Below are positions 55,894-64,000 of a DNA stretch of 64,000 nt, in pieces. This stretch comes from JAAYJR01 sp964563975 (GTDB lineage Bacteria > Bacteroidota > Bacteroidia > Bacteroidales > Prolixibacteraceae). The notes below the pieces were generated by a model. The model did not search any database, was not told the DNA's origin, and saw only the letters and a list, made by a program, of their open reading frames with translations. Every line of letters begins with the position of its first letter. Position 1 is the first letter of the stretch. The position numbers and the translations under genes were made by a program. The stretch lies in assembly GCA_964563975.1 (NCBI GenBank), contig CAZLZJ010000001.1, forward strand, positions 105,178 to 169,177. Reading direction: 5' to 3'.

Positions 55894-57417
55894 CTATTCA
55901 ACCGGATTATTAACCACTTCAATAATTGCATCTCCTAAAAAATCGATTATATCACCTGCTATAAGTGATATTTCAGATTTTGATCTCAATGCAATGTCGC
56001 CTGCCAATCCGTGTAAAAATACCCCCGCCACCGCTGCATCCTGAGAGGAGTATCCCTGAGCCAGCATACCAAGTAAAATTCCCGTAAGTATATCTCCGCT
56101 ACCTGCCGTTGCCATACCCGGGTTTCCGGAGGAGTTAAAAAAAAGTCTGCCTTCGGGAGTTGCAATTGTTGTGTAGGCACCTTTAAGTACAACAAAAACA
56201 TTATGCTCTTGTGCAAACCGGCACTGTCCGGTAATTTGAGCGCAGGAGTCTGATGTTTTCCCCACAAGTCTGGCAAACTCACCCGGATGAGGAGTTAATA
56301 TAGAATTTGCGGGGAGCTTACCGATCCACTGCTTCTCTTCAGACAAAATATTAAGACCATCGGCATCTATAACCAAAGGGTGATCATATCGGGATATAAG
56401 TTTATAAAAAGCTTTCCTGGTAGCAGAATCTGTTCCAAGACCGGGACCTATTCCTGCAACAGTAACATTATCAAGTGAAGGGAGTTCGGAAAATACTTTA
56501 TCATCAGGATCAACACTGGTCATTGCCTCAGGTATGGATGTCTGAATTATCTGATAGCCTGAACGGGGAATATGTGTGGTCAACAAACCGGTTCCCGCCC
56601 GGAGGCAGGCTTTTGATGCCAAAACAGCAGCACCTGTTTTCCCGTAACTCCCGGCAATCAGCAGGGCATGGCCGAAATTTCCTTTATGGGCAAATTTCGA
56701 CCTCCTCTTAATAATCTTTCGAACATCCTTTTTTTCAATATAATATATATTTGAAGGTGTAATCTCTATACCCTGAGGATGCAAACCTATTGGCAATACT
56801 TCCCATTTTCCTGTAAACTTTTCATTTTCGGCAAATAAAAAGCTAATCTTTGGAAACTGAAAAGTCAGGGTATGATCAGCTCTGATAATAGTTTCCGGAT
56901 TATTCATCAGGTTATCTTCCCCCATAAGCCCACTGGGTATATCTATAGAAACAACCGGGTTTAACAAAGTATTTATCTTTTTCGCAATTTCTGCAGCCGG
57001 TCCGTCAAGTGGCCTGGACAGCCCCGATCCAAACATACCGTCAATTATTATGCCGGATGGTGGCACAACAGGAAAATCATCTCCACTCCCCAATTTAGAA
57101 ACAGGCACGGTACCCATCTCTTCAAGCCTTTGTAAATTCTTCAAAGGAGATCCTTTTAACTCCTTTTCATTAACAATAAGATAAACTTCGCATTGAAAAG
57201 AGAAACCTGCCATTTGACGGGCCACTGCCAAAGCATCGCCGCCATTATTTCCGGGACCAACAAAAAATATCATTTTTGTCTCTGTTGAATAACGGTTAAT
57301 CAGCCAGTTGGAAATCTGTAAAGCAGCCCTTTCCATAAGGTCAATATCAGCAATAGGTTCATTTTGAATAGTAAACCTGTCGATCTCCGGTATCTGTTTT
57401 GTTAAAAAAAGTTTCAT
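55894..57417 (-). CDS. nnrDE: Bifunctional NAD(P)H-hydrate epimerase/dehydratase
   Basis: A repair enzyme for damaged NAD(P)H: the N-terminal NnrE domain epimerises NAD(P)HX and the C-terminal NnrD domain dehydrates it using ADP or ATP. The ATG at 57417 (MKLFLTKQIPEIDRF) is preferred over a GTG seven codons upstream, giving 507 residues. Epimerase motif: FVGPGNNGGDALAVAR. Dehydratase motifs: AGIGPGLGTDSAT, LTPHPGEFARL and ATAGSGDILTGILLG. The fused arrangement is the common one. Confidence 0.95.
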   Translation of the reverse strand: MKLFLTKQIPEIDRFTIQNEPIADIDLMERAALQISNWLINRYSTETKMIFFVGPGNNGGDALAVARQMAGFSFQCEVYLIVNEKELKGSPLKNLQRLEEMGTVPVSKLGSGDDFPVVPPSGIIIDGMFGSGLSRPLDGPAAEIAKKINTLLNPVVSIDIPSGLMGEDNLMNNPETIIRADHTLTFQFPKISFLFAENEKFTGKWEVLPIGLHPQGIEITPSNIYYIEKKDVRKIIKRRSKFAHKGNFGHALLIAGSYGKTGAAVLASKACLRAGTGLLTTHIPRSGYQIIQTSIPEAMTSVDPDDKVFSELPSLDNVTVAGIGPGLGTDSATRKAFYKLISRYDHPLVIDADGLNILSEEKQWIGKLPANSILTPHPGEFARLVGKTSDSCAQITGQCRFAQEHNVFVVLKGAYTTIATPEGRLFFNSSGNPGMATAGSGDILTGILLGMLAQGYSSQDAAVAGVFLHGLAGDIALRSKSEISLIAGDIIDFLGDAIIEVVNNPVE

Positions 57418-57518
57418 CTCAAATAATATTTTAATCACACCTGTTCAAATGGTTATAATATTTTATCTATTATTATGCCAATAAGTTATAACTTTATACA
57501 AATTAAAAACAAAATTTA

Positions 57519-58496
57519 ATGATTAGTATTGGTAAAAAATATGTTTTTCTTATTTCTCTTCAAACTTTAACGGCAATGTTACAACCATTTCCCAATTTAA
57601 CTGAAAACTTCAGATTAAACCGGCTTAAGCCTCCATCCGAAAAGGTCAGAATGGTACTTGACACAGACACATATAATGAAATAGATGATCAGTTTGCATT
57701 GGCCTATGCATATCTGTCAAAAGATAAAATCAGCCTTGAAGCAATCTATGCCGCGCCTTTCAAAAACAGGCGCTCTGAAAGTCCTGCAGACGGCATGGAA
57801 AAAAGTTACTTGGAGATAGAGCGGCTGCTCTCTCTTTTGGGTGAATCTTCCGAAAATTTTGCCTACAGAGGATCTGACCGTTATCTTGAAACAGAAACAG
57901 ATCCCGTGATCAGTGATGCAGCGCTTGACCTTGTAGATAAAGCAATAAAAAGCAGTCCTGATAATCCTCTTTATGTCGTACCCATAGGCTGTTTAACAAA
58001 TATAGCTTCTGCTATCCTCATAAATCCGGAAATAATCAGAAATATCGTCGTGGTCTGGCTGGGAGGCAACGGACTAAACTGGCCTGATCAAAAAGAGTTC
58101 AACCTTATGCAGGATGTCAAAGCGGCAAGGGTTGTCCTGAATTCGGGCGTACCCTTGGTAATATTACCCTGCAAGCCTGTGGTATCGCACTTTCATACAA
58201 CTATTCCGGAACTCGGACACTATCTGAAAGGAAAAAATAAATTATCCGATTATCTTTTTGAAAATGTTGCAGAATTCAATTCAAGCAGGGAGGTGTGGTC
58301 AAAAGTAATCTGGGATGTCACAGCTGTTGCATGGCTTGTAAACCCTTCGTGGATACAAACCGATATAGTACACAGTCCGGTGCTCACCGATCAGGTTACA
58401 TACAGTTTTGACAATTCCCGGCATTTTATAAGAGTGGCAACATTCCTGAATCGTGATGCAATATTCAAAGACCTGTTCAATAAGCTGACAAAATAA
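57519..58496 (+). CDS. Nucleoside hydrolase (IUNH family) with variant Ca2+ motif
   Basis: A 325-residue member of the inosine-uridine nucleoside hydrolase fold, which cleaves N-ribosidic bonds. The usual DTDPGxDD calcium loop is replaced by LDTDTYNEIDDQFAL (47-61): the first Asp pair and last Asp pair are kept, with Asn-Glu inserted between. Further family blocks are VPIGCLTNIASAIL and, near 270, DVTAVAWLVNP, which supplies the distal Asp. The start could also be the ATG at 57576. Substrate unknown; a nucleoside or related ribosyl compound is likely. Confidence 0.86.
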   Translation: MISIGKKYVFLISLQTLTAMLQPFPNLTENFRLNRLKPPSEKVRMVLDTDTYNEIDDQFALAYAYLSKDKISLEAIYAAPFKNRRSESPADGMEKSYLEIERLLSLLGESSENFAYRGSDRYLETETDPVISDAALDLVDKAIKSSPDNPLYVVPIGCLTNIASAILINPEIIRNIVVVWLGGNGLNWPDQKEFNLMQDVKAARVVLNSGVPLVILPCKPVVSHFHTTIPELGHYLKGKNKLSDYLFENVAEFNSSREVWSKVIWDVTAVAWLVNPSWIQTDIVHSPVLTDQVTYSFDNSRHFIRVATFLNRDAIFKDLFNKLTK

Positions 58497-58564
58497 AATA
58501 ATTGTTCCTTTTACTTTGTCAACCTATTGGATTTTTAGAATTATCAGTTCTTTAAATCGACAGG

Positions 58565-58774
58565 CAATTATTTATAATTTTGATAATCAACTGTATATAA
58601 TTATTTTGAATTAATCTATNNNNNNNNNNNNNNNNNNNNNNNNNNNNNNNNNNNNNNNNNNNNNNNNNNNNNNNNNNNNNNNNNNNNNNNNNNNNNNNNN
58701 NNNNNNNNNNNNNNNNNNNCAATTATTTATAATTTTGATAATCAACTGTATATAATTATTTTGAATTAATCTAT
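58565..58774. other. Assembly gap (100 N) flanked by a 55-base duplicate
   Basis: Bases 58620-58719 are N. The 55 bases before the gap (58565-58619) and the 55 after it (58720-58774) are identical. This is the signature of two contigs joined by a scaffolder although their ends share a k-mer of 55, so the true gap is probably zero and the duplicate an artefact. The rest of the 58497-58865 spacer is AT-rich and shows no gene. Confidence 0.9.
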
Positions 58775-58833
58775 ATTAATAAAGTCTTTTAACAATTAAC
58801 CTTCACCCGGCCAAACCCAATTTCATAATAGGC

Positions 58834-58841
58834 TATCTTTG
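58834..58841 (+). promoter_or_regulatory. Possible -7 box of the acyl-CoA ligase gene
   Basis: TATCTTTG matches TAnnTTTG fully and ends 24 bases before the ATG at 58866. No -33 TTTG is found at the usual spacing. The TTG of this box is the apparent upstream start codon of the open frame, which argues for the downstream ATG. Confidence 0.4.
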
Positions 58842-58865
58842 AACATTTATTTTTTTAATAAAACG

Positions 58866-60653
58866 ATGACTGTAAAAGTAACGCGGACCTTTGATATTTT
58901 AGATAGATATATGAAGGAGTTTCCAAGGGAGGATGCCCTTGGTGGAAAAATAAACGGCAAGTGGTATACTTACTCTACAAAAGAATATTTCAAAAAATCT
59001 CATCATTTTGCTATGGGATTGTTAGCTTTAGGATTAAAAAAAGGTGATAAAGTTGCCACTATCACCAATAACCGCCCTGAATGGAATTTCGTAGATATGG
59101 GAACCGCAATGGCAGGAGTTGTTCATGTACCGGTTTACCCCAATATCAGTAAAGAGGAGTATGAGTATATTTTAAATCACTCGGAGTCTGTTTTTTTAAT
59201 TACGGGAGACAAAAAAATATATGAAAAGTTAAGCCGGGTAGCAGCAAACATCCCGACAATAAAAGAGATTTACACTTTTGATGATATTAACGGAACAAAA
59301 AATTTCACCCGGATCATAGAACTGGGCGAATCAAAATGCAATGAACTTGAAAAAGAGTTGCAAAAAACCAAAGAAGGGATCAAACCGGAAGACCTTGCCA
59401 CATTGATATATACTTCAGGCACGACAGGAGTACCAAAAGGGGTGATGCTATCTCATAAAAATCTGGTTTCAAACTTCATTGCCCACTCAAAATTACATCA
59501 GCTTGGCAAAGATCACCATGTCATAAGCTTCCTCCCCTTGTGCCATGTTTATGAAAGAAGTGTAAATTACCACTTTCAATATAAAGGAATGGGTATCTAT
59601 TATATTGGTAATTTAGCGCAAATTGTCCCGGCCATCAATGAAATAAAACCTCATATATTTAACTCAGTACCAAGATTAATGGAAAAAGTATATGATGGCT
59701 TTATTGCAAAAGGCAAAGAGCTCAAAGGAGTTAAAAAATCGATTTACTTTTGGGCTGTTAATCTGACCCGCCACTTTGAATACAATAAAAAATATGGAGT
59801 ACTGTTAAATTTAAAAATAAAAATAGCTGATAAGCTTATTTACTCAAAATGGAGAAAAGCCTTAGGCGGGAATATAGTTTATATAGTATCAGGGGGTGCA
59901 TCACTGCAACCCGGAATTGCCAAAGTATTTGGAATGGCAGGAATGTATAATCTCGAAGGTTACGGATTAACAGAAACCTCCCCGGTGATAGCGGTAAATA
60001 ATCCTTTAACAGGAGAGATGAAAATAGGCACTGTAGGTCCGATTCTTGAAGGATTTGAAGTTAAAATTGCCGGTGACGGCGAAATTTTATGCAAAGGCTC
60101 CGGGCTGATGATAGGATATTATAAAGAACCTGAGCTTACCCGCGAAGTGATCGACGATGAGGGATGGTTTCATACCGGTGATATAGGAGTGATGGAAGAT
60201 GATAAATACCTGAAAATAACTGATCGCAAGAAAGAGATATTTAAACTTTCAAGAGGAAAATATATTGCCCCGCAGCTAATAGAAAACAGACTGAAAGCTT
60301 CAAATTTCATTGAGCAGGTAATAGTAATCGGGGAGAATGAAAAATTTGCCAGTGCCCTTATTTCTCCTAATTTTCCGCTCCTGCATAAATGGTGCACTCA
60401 CCAAAAAATCCTTTTTAAAAACAATAAGGAGTTGATTCAGATGCCTGCAGTCATAAACAAAATACGAAAAGAGGTTGATGAGATCAATAAAACTCTTGGT
60501 GCACATGAAAGGATCAGCCGGATCAAGCTTGTAAGCGAAGAGTGGACTCCTGTTACAGGAGAGCTGTCGCCCACATTAAAACTCAGAAGAAATATAATAA
60601 CGGCAAAATACCAACATCTAATCGACGATATCTATTCGGTGGGGAAATTTTGA
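58866..60653 (+). CDS. Long-chain fatty acid--CoA ligase (AMP-forming)
   Basis: An adenylate-forming enzyme activating fatty acids to acyl-CoA, 595 residues from the ATG at 58866. The AMP/ATP loop is YTSGTTGVPKGV, the second motif GYGLTETSP, the third GWFHTGDIG, followed by ITDRKKEIFKLSRGKYIAP, the hinge and C-terminal domain of the long-chain (FadD15/FAA-like) group. The catalytic C-terminal Lys is probably the one in TLKLRR. It is not next to other beta-oxidation genes. Confidence 0.93.
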   Translation: MTVKVTRTFDILDRYMKEFPREDALGGKINGKWYTYSTKEYFKKSHHFAMGLLALGLKKGDKVATITNNRPEWNFVDMGTAMAGVVHVPVYPNISKEEYEYILNHSESVFLITGDKKIYEKLSRVAANIPTIKEIYTFDDINGTKNFTRIIELGESKCNELEKELQKTKEGIKPEDLATLIYTSGTTGVPKGVMLSHKNLVSNFIAHSKLHQLGKDHHVISFLPLCHVYERSVNYHFQYKGMGIYYIGNLAQIVPAINEIKPHIFNSVPRLMEKVYDGFIAKGKELKGVKKSIYFWAVNLTRHFEYNKKYGVLLNLKIKIADKLIYSKWRKALGGNIVYIVSGGASLQPGIAKVFGMAGMYNLEGYGLTETSPVIAVNNPLTGEMKIGTVGPILEGFEVKIAGDGEILCKGSGLMIGYYKEPELTREVIDDEGWFHTGDIGVMEDDKYLKITDRKKEIFKLSRGKYIAPQLIENRLKASNFIEQVIVIGENEKFASALISPNFPLLHKWCTHQKILFKNNKELIQMPAVINKIRKEVDEINKTLGAHERISRIKLVSEEWTPVTGELSPTLKLRRNIITAKYQHLIDDIYSVGKF

Positions 60654-60695
60654 TTCTCTCTGTTACCACATATTAACCAATTCTATTTTATGATT

Positions 60696-63600
60696 TTAAC
60701 CGGGTGTTTTTTCCTGATAAGTTGAATCCTTATGGTATGCCCATACCATTAACCCAATCAGTATAACAGTCAAAACAGGTATTACCGGACTTATCTTACC
60801 TGCTGATCCCTGCCCGTATGAATGAAGCCCTGACAGATAATAGTTAACTCCAAAATAGGTCATCAACACCGATCCAAGTCCAAGAATTGAAGCAATATTG
60901 TAATTTACAGTACCTCTGAGCCGGGGAATAAGCCTCATATGAACTATAAATGTGTAAATTAAAATAGTGATTAACGACCAGGTTTCTTTAGGATCCCACC
61001 CCCAGTAACGGCCCCAGCTTTCATTTGCCCAGATAGCGCCAAAAAACGTTCCCAATGTAAGAAAGTAAAGTCCTGCAATTGCTGACATCTCATTTATTGT
61101 TGTAAGTTGCCCGATAATTAAATTTACCTTCCCCTCATTGGCAGACCTTCTTATAATAACAAGGATCAACACCAATATTCCAAGAAAAGCGCTAAGTCCT
61201 AAAAATCCGTAACTTGAAGTGATCACTGAAACATGTATGGTGAGCCAATATGACTTTAAAACAGGCACTAAGTTTGTAATCTCCGGGTTCATCCAGTTCA
61301 GATGAGCAATAAAAAGAGCAACCCCCGACAAAAATGAAGCTGTACCCACAACCATCGGATGCTTATTCCCCATCAGAACTCCTGCCAGCATAGCTGCCCA
61401 GGCCACATAAACCATCGATTCATAACCATTACTCCATGGAGCATGGCCCGAAATATACCACCTAAGAACCAACCCTCCCGTATGAACTAAAAATATCAGC
61501 AAAATAATATACAAAAAGATCTTGTTAATTATAACAGGCAACTGTTTAAGCCTGAAAATGCCAATAAACAGTATCAGTAATAATATAAACCCGGATAACA
61601 GATAATAAGGAAATATCCTTTCAAAAGGATTTATTTTATTATATAAAACTTCTGCTCTCTTTCGGGTGTGGGAAAGAAAAAGGTGATCCCCGTTCCTATT
61701 TTGAAAATCTGATATGGCTTCAATAACTTTCAGTGCCTCCTCCCGCTTTTGCCCGGCCAGTGAAGAAGAGAGCATGCCAAAACCATTCTTTATGGTAAGC
61801 AGGTCATTACCGGAATACTCTTCCGGTTCATTCCCCGGAGAATACCACACTTTTTCAATATTTCCTGAAGGAAACAACCTGAAAATTGATCCTTTAAATA
61901 CCATAAAACAGATACTTACCCTCTCATCAAGATATATTAATTCGGTATCAAGCCTACTCCTCAGTGCAGGATTTTTGCCATATGCGGTTCTGACATCCCC
62001 GGCAATTATATAATTCCCTTTTTCATCAAATAGTTGTTGAAGTGAGATATGGCTGCCGGTTACCCCAAGTTGATCAGCCAGTGCTTTATTTGAAATCTTA
62101 ATAAATGGTATACTTCGCCATAATTCGGGATAAACTGTCATGCTCAATACTACCTCTTCAGAAGTTTTTCCCAAAAATGAAGGTTTTCTGCTTATCTTTC
62201 TGACTATCTCTCCGGCCAGGGTAGAGACAGGTTCAATTCTATCACCGGCACCCTGTACCCAGAGCTCGCTGAACTTTTTAACAACCTCTTTATCGATGTC
62301 CGGAATATTTTCTGTTTCCCCCGCACTTAAGCCGGCAGGTAAAATAGCAACAACCATAAAAAGGATACCGGCACCTTTTACTTGATAATGTTTTAACTTC
62401 CGGGGCAGTGTCCTGAAATATGAATTTTTATTTATCAGTGAAAAAAGAGTTCCTATTATAAGAAACAGGTATCCTGAATATGTAATCCGTGTGCCGAAAA
62501 AATCGCTGCTGGCCGACAAAATAGTACCTTTCTCATCCCTGTCGTATGATGATTGAAAAAATTTGAATTTTTTATACCTTAATGTATTGTTCATAAAAAT
62601 ATTTACATCACGTCTCACATTATCCTTCTCATCTATCAAAGTCACCTCTGAAGTAAAGGATGAAGGAGAGTCTGAACCGGGATATCGCTCCAACGTAAAT
62701 TTTTTCAGATAAAGACTGAATGGGAGCCGGATATACTTTGAGCCATATGCCAATTTCAATATTTTGTTTCCCAATGGAACCCGAAGTGTGTCGGCTACTA
62801 TTCCCGATCTGCCAAAAACCGTCACCCTGTGTTGCTTATCTCCATCTTTAACCTGCACAATAACAGCATCCTCGTATGAGCCTGAAACACTTTTAACTGC
62901 AGAAAAAGCAGCAGAAGGAATATAGTGACGTACAAGAAATCTGAAATCCTTTAAATTATAAAGAAACATCATTTTCAACTCTATGGTGTCTCCCTTAAAA
63001 TAGGTGTTCCCTTCCTGCCCTGTCATTGAACTTTCTGTTACAGAGTCTGAAACTGTCATAAACAGTTGGTCGTTAATGACAAAGAAATGAATATCATGAC
63101 TACTGCCGGCATCAAATCCAACTGTTAATTCTGAAATTTCTTTTGAATCACCTGAAAACAGGTATATAGTCTGCATACCTCTGTTATCAGAAGATGAACA
63201 GACAAAATCAATTGCCGGTTCTCCGTTAGAGACAGGAATTGCCTTTCTTTCAGCTCCTGCAATATATCCAACCGGCTTAATTTTTACAGCTTCACCGTCA
63301 AGGTCAAAATCCCATTTAAACTGTTTAGGCCTGATTTCCGAAAACAGCACTTTCCTCTCTTTCTCCATACCTCCTAATCCCGCATAAAAATAGCCGTCAG
63401 CCGATATCATGACATCAGAACTCTGCTCTTCCCGGATATGCATTATACCTTCGAATCCGGCATATCTGGTAAATAGAGCTCCTGTCATCATTAACAGAAA
63501 TGATATATGATATAATCCAATGGAAAATTTCTTTATAGAAAAGAGTTTATACTTAATAATATTATTTATAAGGTTCAGGGCAAACAATCCCCACAAGAAC

Positions 63601-63752
63601 TCAAACCAGTGTGCATTATAGATCATTGCCCTGGCTGCCGGAGTACCTTGGCTGCTTTCTACAAAGGTTGCAACGGCCATTGAAAATGAGATTGTTATCA
63701 ATAAAAATGCCATAAACGGCATGGAGGTAATAAACCTGTAAAATGCCTTCAT
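60696..63752 (-). CDS. ccsBA: Fused cytochrome c biogenesis protein CcsBA (ResB-ResC)
   Basis: A 1018-residue inner-membrane protein for system II cytochrome c maturation, which exports haem and attaches it to CxxCH apocytochromes. The N-terminal ResB/CcsB half has membrane helices near 10-30, 45-65 and 75-95, a large periplasmic domain, and a helix near 430. The C-terminal ResC/CcsA half has about eight helices and the haem-handling WWD motif WANESWGRYWGWDPKETWS near residue 915, with conserved His residues on both sides. The full fusion is intact. It implies that this organism makes c-type cytochromes. Confidence 0.94.
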   Translation of the reverse strand: MKAFYRFITSMPFMAFLLITISFSMAVATFVESSQGTPAARAMIYNAHWFEFLWGLFALNLINNIIKYKLFSIKKFSIGLYHISFLLMMTGALFTRYAGFEGIMHIREEQSSDVMISADGYFYAGLGGMEKERKVLFSEIRPKQFKWDFDLDGEAVKIKPVGYIAGAERKAIPVSNGEPAIDFVCSSSDNRGMQTIYLFSGDSKEISELTVGFDAGSSHDIHFFVINDQLFMTVSDSVTESSMTGQEGNTYFKGDTIELKMMFLYNLKDFRFLVRHYIPSAAFSAVKSVSGSYEDAVIVQVKDGDKQHRVTVFGRSGIVADTLRVPLGNKILKLAYGSKYIRLPFSLYLKKFTLERYPGSDSPSSFTSEVTLIDEKDNVRRDVNIFMNNTLRYKKFKFFQSSYDRDEKGTILSASSDFFGTRITYSGYLFLIIGTLFSLINKNSYFRTLPRKLKHYQVKGAGILFMVVAILPAGLSAGETENIPDIDKEVVKKFSELWVQGAGDRIEPVSTLAGEIVRKISRKPSFLGKTSEEVVLSMTVYPELWRSIPFIKISNKALADQLGVTGSHISLQQLFDEKGNYIIAGDVRTAYGKNPALRSRLDTELIYLDERVSICFMVFKGSIFRLFPSGNIEKVWYSPGNEPEEYSGNDLLTIKNGFGMLSSSLAGQKREEALKVIEAISDFQNRNGDHLFLSHTRKRAEVLYNKINPFERIFPYYLLSGFILLLILFIGIFRLKQLPVIINKIFLYIILLIFLVHTGGLVLRWYISGHAPWSNGYESMVYVAWAAMLAGVLMGNKHPMVVGTASFLSGVALFIAHLNWMNPEITNLVPVLKSYWLTIHVSVITSSYGFLGLSAFLGILVLILVIIRRSANEGKVNLIIGQLTTINEMSAIAGLYFLTLGTFFGAIWANESWGRYWGWDPKETWSLITILIYTFIVHMRLIPRLRGTVNYNIASILGLGSVLMTYFGVNYYLSGLHSYGQGSAGKISPVIPVLTVILIGLMVWAYHKDSTYQEKTPG

Positions 63753-63863
63753 TTTGCCTATTATTTAAGGCACCAAATTAATTCATATTTGCCATATAAC
63801 AAAACTGATGTATTTGCTGTTTTAAAGGAATTTCCTGATAATCTTTTGTCTCCTTTTTAAAAT

Positions 63864-63892
63864 AATACCCGGAAGAGGAACCTCCGGGTATT
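63864..63892 (-). terminator. Possible terminator or regulatory hairpin upstream of ccsBA
   Basis: A 10-pair stem (63864-63873 with 63883-63892) with a GC-rich core CCCGG/CCGGG and a 9-base loop. On the minus strand it is followed by TATTATTTT-like sequence, fitting a terminator for a minus-strand gene beyond the right edge. It lies about 110 bases upstream of ccsBA, so a leader role is also possible. No gene is seen in the rest of 63753-64000. Confidence 0.5.
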
Positions 63893-64000
63893 GAAAAAGT
63901 GATGATAAAACCACATTATGAGCTGATCAAATTTATTCAACACAAAAAAAATAAAAAATACCTTTTTATGGACATTTTATAGACAACGGCTACATTTTTT

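Noticed and set aside
58565..58774. Direct repeats of 55 bases as att sites or transposon target duplication
   Set aside because: They border an N run exactly and have k-mer length, so an assembly artefact is far more likely; no integrase or transposase is adjacent.

Overview
The window is an AT-rich chromosomal segment of a member of the Bacteroidota, most likely Bacteroidales-like. Four things point there: promoters of the TTTG-N19-21-TAnnTTTG type used by the group's housekeeping sigma factor; the gene order rpsU-xerC-hpf-tRNAs-tuf-secE-nusG-rplKAJL-rpoBC-DUF3467; a lipoprotein BamA paralogue (TamL) together with the type IX secretion protein PorT; and a giant surface protein that ends in a type IX sorting domain. 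A run of 100 N flanked by a 55-base duplication shows that this is a draft, probably metagenomic, assembly.

Layout. 1-8930 (+): the end of a PurF-family amidotransferase, a WalJ-type metallo-hydrolase, a flippase, a zinc-ribbon methyltransferase, an AI-2E family permease, a NatAB-type ABC exporter and cysteine synthase. 8937-23793 (-): the transcription/translation block, from the rpsU promoter through xerC, hpf, tRNA-Gly, tRNA-Thr, tuf, secE, nusG, four ribosomal proteins, rpoB, rpoC and a DUF3467 protein. 23845-33874: mostly envelope genes, with a helix-hairpin-helix protein, an SNF symporter, TamL, a SpoU methyltransferase, and the run PurL-like/UbiE/PorT, then an SDR and a nitroreductase. 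34012-40848 (-): the 2278-residue secreted repeat protein with its own consensus promoter and terminator. 41219-51564 (+): a small lipoprotein, gapA, a pRiA4b-like protein, miaA, a Nudix hydrolase, a glycosyltransferase, relA/spoT, a Fur homologue, purA and pncB. 51573-57417 (-): pepD, an MFS transporter, a DUF4831 protein and the NAD(P)HX repair enzyme. 57519-63752: a nucleoside hydrolase, the assembly gap, a long-chain acyl-CoA ligase and a fused CcsBA cytochrome c assembly protein.

Most of the window is core genome. PorT and the giant protein form a secretion machine/substrate pair, TamL serves outer-membrane assembly, and UbiE and CcsBA serve menaquinone-based respiration with c-type cytochromes. 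I see no CRISPR array, prophage, insertion sequence or defence island. The least ordinary items are a structured leader between tuf and secE that contains a perfect tRNA-like acceptor/T-arm minihelix where many bacteria carry tRNA-Trp, a Fur homologue without its usual zinc cysteines, an orphan single-module PurL-like protein in the ubiE-porT operon, and a 49-residue lipoprotein gene before gapA.
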